DNA of 64,000 nucleotides from Melampsora larici-populina 98AG31 (Eukaryota; Basidiomycota; Pucciniomycetes; Pucciniales; Melampsoraceae). The position numbers and the translations under genes were made by a program. Under the pieces are notes generated by a model. The model saw nothing but the letters and a program-made list of their open reading frames with translations. It was not told the DNA's origin and ran no database searches. The DNA is taken from positions 1,788,619 through 1,852,618 of the forward strand of contig NW_006768768.1 of the NCBI RefSeq assembly GCF_000204055.1. The letters are read 5' to 3'. How positions within the stretch are numbered: the stretch's first letter is position 1; each line of letters begins with the position of its first letter. This document shows, piece by piece, positions 11,045-23,955 of the stretch.

Positions 11045-11900
11045 CGCCGAACGCACTGATGCGAGTAGGCTTTGAAGCGATTTCGCATTGTCAATCGAGG
11101 CCAAGCAAACTTCGCGGGAGGGAATGTCATTTGCTCACTATGAAGCGACTACACCATGTTGTAGTGCGTGTAGACAGGATGCCCCGTGGTTCAACCGATG
11201 AAATTAAATGCATTGCTAGTCTGCGCCTATCTTGACCACAATTGTAATTGATAAAGAGCAGAATTGGATATACAGTGGAGCGAATTGGTGATGTGTCGAC
11301 GCTAAATAGGTATTAGCACCATCAACTACCTACCTCTCAAGTATAGTTCTACACACCTTTTAACTAAATTGCAATGACTCAGGATAGAGCCGTTCACTCG
11401 GGTTAGAACATGCTGCCAATCAATGATAAGTATCTGCATGACGAAGGGCGTCGGAACAAACGATGTAGAATGGTCATTATAAGGGAATAAACAAAGTATG
11501 ATATACATATCTGAAACAGAGGAATTCAAGCCACCGACACTAAGGGAATGTCTCAGGAGTAAAGGGGAAGCGAATTACAGCGGAAGGTACCAAAGGTGCG
11601 GAGAGACTTCGATTCCTGAAAGCAGTCAGGAAACGATTTGGTATAAAAGGGACAAAGCGCCTCATACTACCTGCTGTGTCAGTACTGCATTGTGCTTTCG
11701 GGGGAAATGAACGGAGTCTTGAGATGCCGAGAGTTGTTCAATTCTGTCTTGTTGGAGGGACACTGAGCTGCAGAGTATGATCCCTGTAAGGAAGTATGGA
11801 AATGATTAAGTTTATAGACCACCACAAAAATAGTTATGATTGTGACTGACAGATTCTTGGCGATTCATGACTGATCCTGCTGTTTACGACGTTATGACCG
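11045..11900. other. No gene recognised
   Basis: This is the 3' spacer between paralog A and the Helitron gene. The plus frame at 11498-11710 and minus frame at 11326-11529 have no motif or splice support. Confidence 0.4.
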
Positions 11901-11904
11901 GCCT

Positions 11905-14900
11905 TTAGACTATGTTAGATGTTGCAAGAGTCATTTCCGACTCAGTAAGAACTATGGTTGTTCCCCTTGCTGAGGTACAGCGAGATAATGCAACGTAAAG
12001 TTGCCCATGAGCAAATACCGGTGTACGTAGGACTACGCACACGTCTTCCAGGGTTTGACCTTGAGCTTTGTTGATTGTCATAGCAAAGGCAAGAGAAACC
12101 GGAAATTGCAACCTGTAAAAAGAGACTGGCGCCGTTTCATTTCCAGGATGGTGAAGTCTCATCTTAGGGATTGAGACATTGTGGCCCTTCCTCGGACCCG
12201 TGACGATTAAGCACTGAAGTGCATGGTCGGCAGCCTCAGTCACGAGCAGCCTTGTACCATTTGAGAGACCCGTTGAGAGATTAAGGTTGCGAAGACACAC
12301 AACGATTGAGCCGACTTTAATGTTCAAAATATGATCTGGGAAGCCATTGATTTCAAAAGTGTTTAGTATCTCGGGAGTCACATCAGCCTCGTATTCTTCG
12401 TCTACCTCGTCGATGGAAGTTGAGATGACTTGTTTGGCTTGAATCGAGTCTAAGATCACACGGTTCAAAGTGTCAACGGTACGATTGAGGGTCGTAATGA
12501 TTGCCCTGCCGGCGTAGTACAGTCCCAAACGGGCCCAAGCCCTGTGCCTTATCATGCTATGAACGGCGGAATAGTAATTCCTAACCTTTGAAGTGTTCGT
12601 ATCCATCCTTCCTAACCTTTGAAGTGTTCGTATCCATCCCATGCTTAACGCTTATGACCTCGACGAAGTCGAGTGGGACCTTTGCGGTAGTTTCGTCCTG
12701 GAGCATCCCGGATCCTAACCTTAGCCACCAAGAAGCGAACTCGCTCTCGTTCGAGCCCTCTGCCTGTGTCGTCGTGTCCCTCAGTAGCCTCATATTGACT
12801 GATAACTTGAATTGTTTGATGTGACGCCATAGATAAGAGTGCTTCAAGCAGGCGCGGACAGCGTCCATAACCCCACCGTGAGGAACGACCGGCAAGATCT
12901 GACGAAAGTCCCCTGAAAAGAGAATCAATAAGCCACCGAAAGGCAAACTACAATTGCAAAGATCCTGCAATGACCTGTCCACACACTCAATGGAATCGCG
13001 GTTCATCATTGAAATTTCATCCCATACAACGAATTGGGCGCGTATTGATGTGGCACCGACCGCGGTAGCTGGTGTGAAAAGGCAAGTTGAGGACTCGTCT
13101 GCGGGGATCGGTATCTTCAGTTTAGAGTGCGCTGTTCCACCGTTTAGTAACAACAGTGAAGCGATACCTGAAGAAGCTACGGAAATGAACGGTATCTCAT
13201 TCGCGTTGCAGTAGTGAAGGCAAGTGTTGAGTAAGAACGTCTTGCCGCACCCACCAGGGCCGTCGACAAACATAGATTGGCCACTTCCACTTTCAATCGC
13301 CCTTTGAACGGCATTATAGACACTGAGTTGTTCTGACGTGAGAAGCGGTACGGAATTGGCAATCTCGGTAGCACTCATGGCCGGCGTGGTTTGAGCTAGG
13401 TCAAGATCAAACTCAGCACCTCCCATCTCTTCCAAAAGATGCGTGTCGGTGTTCCTGAGCCCTACCCCACTCAAGGTTTGGCCCATTTGAAGGAGTTCCT
13501 GCTCCAGAAGTGAAAGTCCATAACAGTCGAGGTGCTTGTTGGTGGGAGTAAACGTGGGATAGCTGAGTGCTAAGCGATACTGACAGTCGTCAACCAAGTC
13601 GTCGACATGTTCGTCCCAAAGTCGCTGTGGGTTCGCGGGCGGACTGTGCCCAGAATTAAAGCAAACATGCCTCTTAACTGGCTGCCAGTTTTTCAAATTG
13701 CGGCTTCAGTCAGGCATGAGTCGTAGTGTGAGTCGCTCATGAGTAGTCCTCTTGCCTCGGCAGCAGCGCGGTAATTGTCGTACAATATGCCTTCGAACTG
13801 CCGTAGGCTCTGGAATGAGGTGACGCCAGGGGTCTGGGTCAGAAGAAGGCGTAGGAAGTAACGGTCACCGTGACCGGGCCGTGCGAAATAAAGTTGGGAA
13901 ACAGCGCCCGTGTCTTTTTGCCTGCGTATCCACTCCTTATCTGACTTTTGCCAGCGAAAGAAGCGCGTCATCTCAGTGTAAAGGAGGCTTCAAATGGGTA
14001 CGGGAGTTCTTTCGATAGGCTTATTTTCGAAGCAGAGTTTCATATATTCCGTAAGCGTCGTCCTCTTGGCTTTACCTGTCCGGAGTTGCGCTCGCAAGCC
14101 ATTGGCATCTTTAAAGTAAACCATGTTGTTGTCCTCGTCATGGAGAGTCAACCGTTCAATGGTAGGGTGGCGACCTGAGAGCGGGTATTTAAGAAGCCTC
14201 CACGCAGCTGGAAGGGGAGTTAGTAATCAGACGAAAAATGCTCAAGTTGAATGACGAACCTTCAGAAGCGCCTAAGAAGCGCCCGTTGACGTAGTCATTA
14301 GGCTCGCTGTCAGTTTCCAGGCTTAAATCCTGCTGGTCATGGCCTTTTGCTATATATTTGTACAAATACTTTACCGCTTTCATACTTACAGCGACCTCGA
14401 TGTTCATGTGGCATTGGAATTTGAGGAGTAGGAATGGGTTATACGCAACGATGTCTTGGTTGGTGTAGCGATGTCCATTTTTGACAAAGAAGGAGCCGTC
14501 ATTGGGTCGTCTATACTGGGGGTAGGACCCGTCTGACATGATTGTTTCCTGCTGGAATGGCTTGGGAAAGTTGTATTTGCAAGATTTTCCGTTCCCGCAT
14601 GATTTGCCTCTGCCACACGGGCCGTGGACCATCAGCTGTGTCACAAGCTCGTAGAGGAGGGGTTCTTTGGTCTGGTCAGGTATTGTCGCTCGCACTACTA
14701 AATCGACTTCTTCAGGCGTTTGTGGCGTGGAGGCTTTGTCCAGGATGAGGATGGTGTGGGTGTGAGGGGCACCTCGTTTTTGAAATCCGACGGTGTGAAC
14801 ATCGGAGACACATACACCAAGTCTTCCTTGGTTGATGACGTCTTTGTGCATTTCCTTGAACTTCATGTGATAAACCCGAGCAAGTAAGTCGGGCCGATCT

Positions 14901-16385
14901 TCTGATGACTGTCCTGGTAGAAGTGCGCGTTTCAAGTCTGGCCAATGTGTATTGGAAGTCATAGTGATAAATAGACTCGGTGGTCCATAAGCCTTGACCA
15001 ATCCCATTGCGTCTTGGTATAGCTGTTGCATTGCACGTGGTCCGCCAATGAATGAGGCCGGTAATACAACGTTTCTACCAATTGTAAGATCATTTAAGTT
15101 AAGAGCCTCTGTCACACCATTATACAGTTCTGCTCTGAGTTTCTTCTGATTGTTGCGAATGAACTTTAGCCTTGCATTCTCGACGCATACATACATGTTG
15201 ACCAAATACTCTTGAAACAGTCTGCCACCCCTGAGAATGGGAGAGAACCTATCTTTCTGGTCAAACAATGTGTATGCAAACCATTCCAGAGCAGTAACTT
15301 TCCCGTTCTTGCCTAGAATGGAAAGATTCAGTATTGATGTATTCAGTGAAGATATCGAACGGAGACCTACGGCGTTCGGTGAAGTGGCGATAGTGCTCGT
15401 CCCAACCATGGGAGCCATGTGAGAAGAATAAAGGGTATCGAAGGGAAAAGTAGCATGTGTTGAGTTCTGAAATGCGGCGAAGTTCTCCACTCTTGAGATG
15501 GACAATCACGTCTCGGTCTTTTGATCCTACCCTCCCGTCACCTTCAATCACAGCGGCTACTTGACTGCATGTAGGAAAGTTGTATTGATTTTTGTCGCGA
15601 CCGGCCACCTGAAGAGATTTGATTTTAATGGTTCTGACCGGACCGTTACTTAGAATCTGTTCGGCCGCCTTGTAAGTTTTGGCATGCGCGTTCGTGGAAT
15701 ACATGAAATCTTGAATCTGACGGAGTACGCTTGGCTCCATTTTTGAATTGGATGGAATTCGGTATGCAACTTCTTCATCCGCTTGATCACCGTAGATAAA
15801 CATTTGTGAAAATTTCTTCGGCGCATCGTCGACAGGCAGAAGGGAGCCAATAAGATGAGTCAGTTGGCCTCGGATACGATAACTCCAGGTGCCGCCTTCA
15901 CCGGCTACGGTTTTGTCCTGCTTTGCCGCGGTGGAAGTGAAAGACATCGCGTTGTTGTAACTGCAGATGTGTTGTCTGAGATTTTTGGAAGCTGATGCGA
16001 AGTAAGTCAGCGATGGTGGTCTCAGAAACGGAGAGAGTAAAAGCGTACTTTTGTCCTGGTTTGTGAAAAGACGCTGGAGGAAGGGAGGCGTGAGGTCATT
16101 TTCCAAGTGGTCACTAGGCAAAGCGACTGCGCCTTGTTGGCAGCAAGTCAAGTAAGTTGCCTTCGCAGATGTCATCATCTGTTGGGTCCGTTCGAGTTTC
16201 CAGTGGAGGGCGCTGCAGACTTTACAGGGATCGTTACACTCCCCGATGTCGTAGGGAAGTTGGCCTGGGAATCTAGCAAGGAGGCTGGACTCCGACATCT
16301 CTTGAAGGGTGCTAGAAGCACGGCCGATCTCGCATTGATTGACTTCTTCAGGTTCAGATTCGACTGTGGACTCGGAGTCACTCAT
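11905..16385 (-). pseudogene. Helitron replication initiator (Rep) and Pif1-type helicase, decayed
   Basis: Start is the ATG at 16385 (MSDSESTVESE). In order the protein has a Helitron N-terminal region, the Rep HUH motif in QKRGAPHTHTILIL (about 14770), and the tyrosine segment YLYKYIAKG (about 14350). Helicase motifs follow: Walker A GPGGCGKTF (about 13245), Walker B WDEISMMN, FSGDFRQILPVV, and near the C-terminus FAMTINKAQGQTL (about 12050). A 52-base GT-AG intron (14208-14259) joins GASE to WRLLKYPLSGRHP. Damage: a frameshift near 15300, TGA at 13990-13992, TGA at 13693-13695, a frameshift near 13640, and a 31-bp tandem duplication at 12578-12639. The gene would act in the nucleus in rolling-circle transposition; this copy is unlikely to be functional. 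Confidence 0.9.
12578..12639. repeat. 31-bp perfect tandem duplication in the helicase gene
   Basis: The 31-bp unit TTCCTAACC...TCGTATCCATCC at 12578-12608 is repeated exactly at 12609-12639. Because 31 is not a multiple of three it shifts the helicase frame, and the peptide MDTNTSKVR appears in both overlapping frames. The two copies are identical, so the event is recent relative to the rest of the decay. Confidence 0.95.
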
Positions 16386-16399
16386 AATAGTACCAAATG

Positions 16400-18650
16400 G
16401 ATGGGATGTGGGAAAGGGTAAAGGCTGACAGGTAGCAAAGGTTTTCTGGGAAGTATTGGGTCTGTTAAAGGAGTGTAAGATAACGAACACAGGTAGAGTA
16501 TATATATTTCATGGGCTAAAGTAGACAACAAACAATGAGTATGCGACATATGTACATTTAGGATAAGTATGAATGAAATTAGCTGGGCAGGTTCAGAGAA
16601 CTGGAACAAAGGGACTGGAATGGTGAATGACGGCATTCGTGCAATTGGAGTCCCGAGAGAGTATCAAGCTGGAAAAAAGTGGCATCAGGCGGTCTTGGTC
16701 TTCTTGGCTGGGCGGGTAGTGGCCACGCTGTGGTACGCAGATCATGGTATCAATCAAAAAAAAAATCAAAATTTAAATTATTGATAATCATTATTGAGCA
16801 GGAGTTATTATTACATATTAATTACATCATAACTTCACACTCTAACATATATTCAATCAATTTTATTATTCATTTGATTTTATTGTTATCAATTTTTATT
16901 TTTATTTTTATTTCCTTTTAAAAGTCAAGAACCAATTTTTTTTATTATAGTACACATAGTTTTAGATTTGACATTCAGGTTTCATGGTTTAATTCAAACA
17001 ACTCAAAACAAATCTATACAAACAAACAAATCTCAAGACAGAAGCTCTTTTTATATATTAAAAACCATATTTTATTTTTGAAACACTTATTTAAATTTTA
17101 GTTTTAGTTTTATTTATATTCATCTAAACAAACAAAAGAAAAAAACTAAGAAAAAGAATAGAAACATTTGTTAGAAGAAAGTTTTAGATAAAGTACAAAT
17201 TAATATTGATGTGATGTGAATGAAAAGAAAGGAGAAACAAGTGAAAATGAAAACTTGAATACATATGATTGATTGTGTTTGATGATCATGTTGGTTAGTT
17301 TGGTAGTTTTGAAGATAATATTGTAAATGAAAGGTGGATGAGATGACTTACAGATTGATGAAGTGAAGAGTGTTGGAAGGAAAGATCGAGATCAAGATCG
17401 ATTGATTGAAAACGAGACAGCGAGGTAAAGAGGAAGTGAAGATGTATTATGGGATATGTAGTGGCCGTATCAGTGTGAATTATGGGTTGTTACGGGTCGA
17501 AATTTTCGATTTTTGATTTTTGGATTAAGGAAGATGGTTATGAGCTCAAACAACCATGATTGATAATCAAGCTGATGGAATCAAATGAAAAGGGTAGATG
17601 GATTAGTCATTGAAGATCAGAAACACCTTCTTTCATCAATTATACACAGCATCATCACCTTAGAATTGATTGGTAATCATAAAAATACTCTTTTAATATT
17701 AGAAATGAAGGTGGATAAGGCATTTATATATGAAGATTGACTATAAGAAGATGAATTATCATTATTAAAGTGTTTATAAAGGCTTGGAGACGAAAATACA
17801 TATGAGTTGAAGAAGTTCTAATAGCTGTTTACCATTCAACAAATCACAAATTGATCATAAAAAGACTTGGCAGAGGAATATTACATAAGAAAGCTGGGTA
17901 AATGATTGAAGAATCACTTGTAGAAGACCTATTGATCACATTACATCATACTACATATTTGTACTAGCTAAAATGGCTCAAAATGGCGAGTTTGGGAAGT
18001 GTAGAAGATCCTTGAATCATTGCATCATAGCTGTTTACCAACTTTTTAGTCATCTTTTTGGTTTTTAAAAGCTGTTTACCATTATAATTTGTAAAATCAG
18101 ATATATAAGGCTTGGACTTTGTCCCACTTTTGTATTTTTCCTTTTCTTCTTCATCTATGATAAAGTGTAGTAGTTTTTTATCATTATAAGAATCACTACA
18201 CAGTCCTAGTTCACTTAAACTGCCCTTATTAAATAATAAGAGAATTTATTTTGTTGGTCTTATAAGCTAAAAAGCTTCATTTGGAATAACACTTTTGTGT
18301 TGAGTTAATTTCACTGGTGCCTTATCAACAGATACTTTTCTCTTTGATCATAGTCCTGGTTATTTTTCCCTGTTATCAGGAGACTTTAACAACAAAGTCC
18401 AGTTTGTTAAAGATTCTCAGAAAGAGCAGTCACAGACACCTTCTGTAAAGATACCATATTTGCAGATTATCCTCTTTCAAAGCACTGTATAGCCCTTGTT
18501 GTGCTATTAGTACCACAATGCGTGGAGTGGTGGAGCCGGATGCTGGGTAGAGTTCCTCTATCAAGGCGTCCGAGTTGGACTCAATTTTGTTGCCACTGTC
18601 AAGTCGTGGCGATGATCGAGCGCTGCCTTTCTCAGAAGAGACGTTGGTTA
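16400..18650. other. AT-rich region without recognisable genes
   Basis: Upstream of the Helitron gene the sequence becomes strongly AT-rich with poly-T and poly-A runs (16750-17150). The short frames present are low-complexity. A CTTTTCTTCTTCATC pyrimidine tract near 18140 and a TATATAAGGCTTGG motif near 18100 could belong to a promoter or an LTR remnant, but no partner repeat was found. Confidence 0.4.
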
Positions 18651-18655
18651 CGGAG

Positions 18656-19617
18656 CTACCAGTGGGCCGAGTTGGAGTGGTGTTGGGGACGTGCCTGCAG
18701 ACCGATTATTAGGTACGTATCATTGGCCAGGCATGAAGAGTACTCACTTAGCGGGTCGGACTCGACCAGTCGGATGACCTTAGTTCCAGCAGTTTGGCGT
18801 TTTTTAGATACCGCTTCAGGCCCGGTGCAAACGTTCAAAGCGGTGACCTAAGGTAGTAATGGTCAGCTTGGTAGTGGAAGGTGATAGAATTCGGCTTACT
18901 TCAACGATCCAACGATTGGAAGTACTATCCCAATCAACGATGAAACCGTGGACCAGGGTTTCCTTGCCGCATTGAACAATGCCCTGCGATTTCTTGAGCT
19001 TTTGAGTCGCCCTGATCCTGTATTCGACCTTGAAGCTGACCGACTCACGGAGCTTTCGTGGATAGGTCAGCGAATTGATGTAGTACGTTTAAGATGGAAA
19101 TGACCGTACCTCGGGGCTATAGTCCATGTGATTCATGACAAAGGAGAGCGTTGTGTCTTCGGAATTGGGCTCAGGTATGTCGTGTTTAGAGGTAACAATC
19201 CCAAGGCCTGAAGCACCCGTGTTGTTGTTGAGTTCGCCGGCGAACGTGTCTGTGGTACCGACCATAATTTTATGTTCTGCTTCGTAGTACAATTTGAAGT
19301 CGGCTGAGTCGACCTGTGGGATCATTTTTGCTCTAAGAGCGTAACAGTGATCTTCTTGAGGAACTTCCATTGGTCCGCAGTAAGCAACCAGTGTGCCGTC
19401 GTACTCTCGGGAATTATCGCCCTCCCAACCGTCGCAGGTGATGGCAATGGTTGTGCCACGAAAGGTGTAGTTTCTGTTATCTGCTGGAGCGAGCTGATAG
19501 ATGCAGGATGAGGAACGACTGAGGAGAATGGTTATGTGAAGTGCTTACAGTTTTGGTGACTTCAAAGACTGAGGACACGTTGAATAGATGGGAAGGCTTA
19601 GATGGAGGATTCAACAT
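18656..19617 (-). CDS. OB-like paralog E (Helitron-flanking family)
   Basis: Exons 19617-19549, 19493-19110, 19043-18900 and 18847-18656 splice in phase 0 to 262 residues with no internal stop (donors GTAAGC, GTACGG, GTAAGC). Exon 1 is MLNPPSKPSHLFNVSSVFEV followed by TKT, like exon 1 of C and D. Exon 2 has DGWEGDNSREYDGTLVAY and CYALRAKMIPQVDSADFKLY. Exon 3 has VHGFIVDWDSTSNRWIVE, then VTALNV begins exon 4. The G-x-[IV]-x-x-x-x-W-x-[IV]-x-V ending is typical of OB-fold strands. It sits on the opposite side of the Helitron gene from paralogs A-D. A further intron near 18730 (GTGAGT) would shorten the tail and cannot be excluded. Confidence 0.65.
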
Positions 19618-19624
19618 GGTTGAC

Positions 19625-21550
19625 TCTGCCGACAACTGCTAATTCTAGAAGGGAGCCAAATTAATAGGAATGCTTCTACTGTAGAGATATAGAATTGGAA
19701 CGGACCTGTTTGGAAAGGGCTGACTGGAACAGAGGCGCGGCGACAATGGATTTAAGATTGTATACGAAGGGTACGGTAATAATCTTTAACGACCGAAAGG
19801 GCTTTATTTATGAGTAGATTTGATGGGGAATAGAATCAATGTCAAAGAAGTGTGGAAAGAGGTGGAGTGGAAGAATGGGAATGGGAAGTAGATGAGTCGT
19901 TGAAGCAGGTGGGATCGAAGCACGGTACTTATATGGAAGATTGGGATGGCGAACGACAGATTAAGATGCGTTTCAGGGCTGAGGATTGGTGGGCGAGTTT
20001 GCAGCTCGGTGGGTGGCCCAAGATAGAGGCTGGTAGTGTGTGCCGAGTAGGTCGGTAGACAGATGGTGAGCTCGGTTATGAGGGCAGAGGTAGTAGTGAC
20101 GGACTGGGCGCAGTGCGACTGGAAGAGGGTGAGTGTCGAGTAAGAGGGCAAGGAAGAAGTGGCGAGTGATGAGATGGCGTGGGGTGACGTGATAGGCACC
20201 GAGGCATAAGACAGTCAACAAAGAAGGACGTGGTAGTTTGTGATGGCGCTGTATATGGTGAATGACCGGGATTGTTGACTGCCAACATGCGAGAGACAGG
20301 CAACTGGATCAAGAGTGAAGCCAAATGATGTGCTCGGGTTGGTAGTGAGAGCCTTGTGAAAGTGTGGTAGCGGTGTTGTGACGATGGAAATGAGTATACC
20401 TGGGTTGTAAGCAGGGAAATGCAGAGGGGTTGGTCATAACTGAGTATGCCTGGGTCGTAAGCAGCAAGAAGTAGTGAGGTTGGTCATACGTCGAAGTAGT
20501 GTGGGTTAGGGTTGGCGTGGGAGCAGTCAACCGTTACGAAAAGTCGTAGTTTTATTAGTTAGATAGTCATAATCAATCAGATTAATAAGCAAATCTTTAC
20601 ACCATGATATCAAGGGGAAATAGATGAAATCAAACATCAAATGAAATAATTACTTTAGAAAAGGAGGTCAGACTTGAAAATGTCAACATTGATGTTACAT
20701 AAATAATATTAGAATTGATGAATGGAGAATGAATACTCACCTGATAGATTAATCAATTCCCAAACCATTGATACATAAGAAAGAAGCTAAGAATAGAAAT
20801 TGGAAGCTATGCAGCTATGAACTCACAAAGAAAGTCGAGAGAGAGTGGAGAAGTTAGTTTAAATGATGTAACAGAATAGAAGAAAAAGAAACTTACACAA
20901 ATTGCTTAAGAAGGCCTAAAATCGAATTCAATATGGATCAATCTTAAACAACCCATACAAACTTCAAAATTAAATCCTAGATAAACAAAGAAACAACAAA
21001 AGCTGTCAGTAATGTGTACGAGAGTGGAGAAAGTAACAAAAGACTTACAAGGAAGATTAGAGCTCAAGATCGAGATTGATTGAAGTTCTAAAATCCTGAA
21101 TTCAAAAAGGTCAACGGGATAGAAATTTATAGACCTTTGACCTTTTCAATTTAACAGTTATTTACTGTCTACTATTGGGGCTGTTGGATGGCATGATTGA
21201 GACTGATGGGTGATGAAGGCAGCGGCAAAAGGATTGAACCAGAGGTTGAATCTCCAGCAGGATCAATATGCTTGAAGAGAATCCGGACATCTTCTACCAA
21301 CTGAAGAAAAAGTTGAATGCTTGATCAGGATCAATGGGATAAGGCTGTGAGGATGAATGAGTAATTGAATGGAATTGAGGGGAAATATGTAGACAAAAAT
21401 GCATACCTGTTTCCAACTTTGTAGGTGGTGAAGATTTAGTTCAATGAGAGGGTGAGGAACAAATTTGGGGTGAGGGCGCGTGAAAATCAGATTAAATGTG
21501 GTGAACGTGTAAACCTGGAAATTTGTAGTAGGGATTGGGAGTTAAATCAG
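19625..21550. other. Intergenic, low-complexity
   Basis: The minus-strand frames at 19804-20530 are rich in P, T, S, H and L and arise from a G-rich low-complexity strand. From 20540 to 21470 the sequence is AT-rich with no gene seen. The phrase TCAAGATCGAGATTGATTG near 21064 resembles one near 17388, suggesting a dispersed repeat. Confidence 0.4.
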
Positions 21551-22184
21551 GTTTTGCCGGTGAACACGGTTTACCTTTAACTTGAATGATGAATACGTGG
21601 AAGGTGAAGAAAATCATCAAGACAAAGACCTCCACTTTATGGGTGAAAGAAAGGTAATTAGTGAAGAGGATGAGGGCAATGGAGAAAGTGATCAAGAAGA
21701 GAGTGATGAATCAGGAAATGAAAGAAATCAGGTTGATGATGAAACAAAATTGAAAACGATACGAATCAAATTCAATCAAAAACCGCGTAATGAGATCAAC
21801 CAACAAAAATAAAACAATGAACAAGAGGACCAATCAAGTGACACAGAAAACCTGATTGACAAAGCACAACGTAAGCTTACTTTCCATCTACTCAATGATC
21901 CCAATTGGCAGAGAGTGGCACTGGGAGATTCAGTCCTAGAGACATGAATAATAGCAAGGCTATTAATGTATACCAAGGAGTCAAACATAATGTTACTCAC
22001 TAGGATACAAACATTCCAAATGAAGGAATAGGCTGCCATTGGCGCCAATTGTCAGACTAGTCTAACACCAATGATGGTAGCACAGACACTGACTATGATC
22101 TTCTAAACTTGATTCCAATGTTAAGGCCCAGCTTCGGAAATTCGTAAAGAGAAACAGAATAGACATGAGATTCTGCTAGAAGAA

Positions 22185-23555
22185 TTGGCCATGGCAGTTA
22201 AATCAGGAACGATGAAACAAGTGAAGAAAGCGACTGAAAAACTTACAAAAGAATTCGGTAACGCAAATCCAAAGCCTAGAGAACAGATGATTTTGAAAAC
22301 AACGTCAAACAAAACGACAACCCTGGATAAAGGGAAGAAGAAAATGGAAGAGAAGAAGTCAGCTGGTCTAGATTACGAAAAAGGAACTTCGGATGATTTG
22401 GATGATGATAAGAAGAAAAAGAAGAAGAGAAGGAACCGAGCTCCATCAAGTTCATCATCAGACTCAAACTCATCAAAGAATTCTTTGGACTCATCCCAAG
22501 ATGATAGTGATTTGTCACATAATAAATCATCTAAGAAAAGGAAGAAACTGAAATTCAAAAAGAAAAAAGCAAAATCGCATGACTTACCCTCGTTACCAAA
22601 GAAATGGAGTAAAGCTTTCAGGGACATGAAAAGTTATGTACCAATTGCAATTTTTGATAGAGGGTACTTAGACCTATATCACGCTGCAGCTGGTTCCGAT
22701 TCCAAAACAAAGAAGCTAAAGTTGAAAACAACGGAAGTAGAATTAGAGGGACAGCTTACATTTGGTGATTTTATAGAGATGAGTGACTTAGAGGCTAGAT
22801 ATGCAAGAGAGTTATACAACCTACCGGAATATTCCAATCACATCAAAGAACATAAAGTTATTGTTGCAGAATTGAAGAGAAAGTTTAACTGTTGGATGGT
22901 AGCGTTAAGATACCATTTAGCAATTAGAGTGTTTATCTTTAGAACAAGAACAATGGAGGAAGATGTGGTTTACTTACCCAAAGGAAGAGATGATGAAGTA
23001 GTTGAGACAGCTAGATGGGAAACGGAATTGGCAGGTGATCTAATGTACACCAACAATCCGTACGCGCCAAATTACTCAAAGTACAGTTTCAATTTTAAAT
23101 CAGGAAAGCCAATTGTCAACAACCAAAATTATACACCGGTCGCATCAATGTCAGCAAAAACCATAGAAATCACAACCCAAGCTGAACCAAGCAATCAAAT
23201 GGTAATATGAACAACTCAAAAATTTCAACAGAACAACAAAAGACACTTTGATTCATTCAAAAGCAATAGAAACTTTACTCACCAAAATCAACAAAATATC
23301 AAGAATCAATCCCATTATGGATATAACTCTCCCCAATTTAACAACCCACAACAACAATCATTTATGTCTTACCTGGCTAACTACCAAATGATGGACCCGC
23401 AGCTAATGCAACCAACCAGTCAGTTCAATACTCCCCCAAATGCTGGAGAAAATAATCAGCAGTCTAATTACCAGAACAATAGCAACTTTAGAAGCTATGG
23501 CAAGAATACTGGGGGAGCGAACACTGCGAAAAATGGTGGTGGAAATAATAGGTAA
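22185..23555 (+). pseudogene. DIRS-like gag region
   Basis: A highly charged N-terminal part (KKKKKKRRNRAPSSSSSDS near residues 76-95) precedes a folded segment containing LYNLPEYSNHIKEHK and NCWMVALRYHLAIRVF, then an N/Q-rich tail. This layout is typical of DIRS first ORFs. A TGA at 23208-23210 interrupts the frame, which then continues in phase to 23555. An additional acidic ORF just upstream (21582-21812) may be its 5' part. The start is uncertain because several in-frame candidates exist. Confidence 0.6.
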
Positions 23556-23955
23556 GTTATTTGAAGTGAGGAAAGAGGAGACTAAATATAATGAGAGAGA
23601 CTAACATTGATCTGCTTGCTCTCTCTTGTACCGTGATGGGAAAATGAAATGAAATAATGGTGATTTATTTGGATGATGTTGGTGATCATGTCAAATTGGA
23701 TAAAAAAATTTCTTTTCTTGAATGTGTTGACTTTGTTATTATAAAAATGGTACGCTCAGAAATAAAGAATGAAACCCCAATGTGTTGTTTATTAGAGAAT
23801 AGATAATAATGAGAATTCTTTTGCTTCCTTGTTCCTTTGAGTAACAGATAAGTGAACCTGAGAGAACACCAAAAATAATAACAACAAGGGTACAAAACCT
23901 TAATAACCCTCCTGTTAATGATCAAAGGGACGTTGAGGAAACGAAAGATGAGAGC

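Larger units (their letters stand above)
6064..19617 (-). mobile_element. Putative Helitron region: Rep/helicase plus OB-like gene family
   Basis: This interval groups the minus-strand Rep/Pif1 gene (11905-16385) with five paralogous spliced OB-like genes on both sides. Grouping is by adjacency and by the general knowledge that Helitrons of some lineages carry single-strand-binding (RPA-like) genes. I did not find convincing termini (5' TC, 3' hairpin plus CTRR), so the borders are those of the outermost genes and not those of the element. The alternative is that a Helitron inserted into a tandem host gene family. Confidence 0.4.

Noticed and set aside
19804..20530. Proline/threonine/serine-rich minus-strand frames resembling a secreted protein
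   Set aside because: Several overlapping frames are equally open because the plus strand is G-rich low-complexity sequence. There is no splice support.
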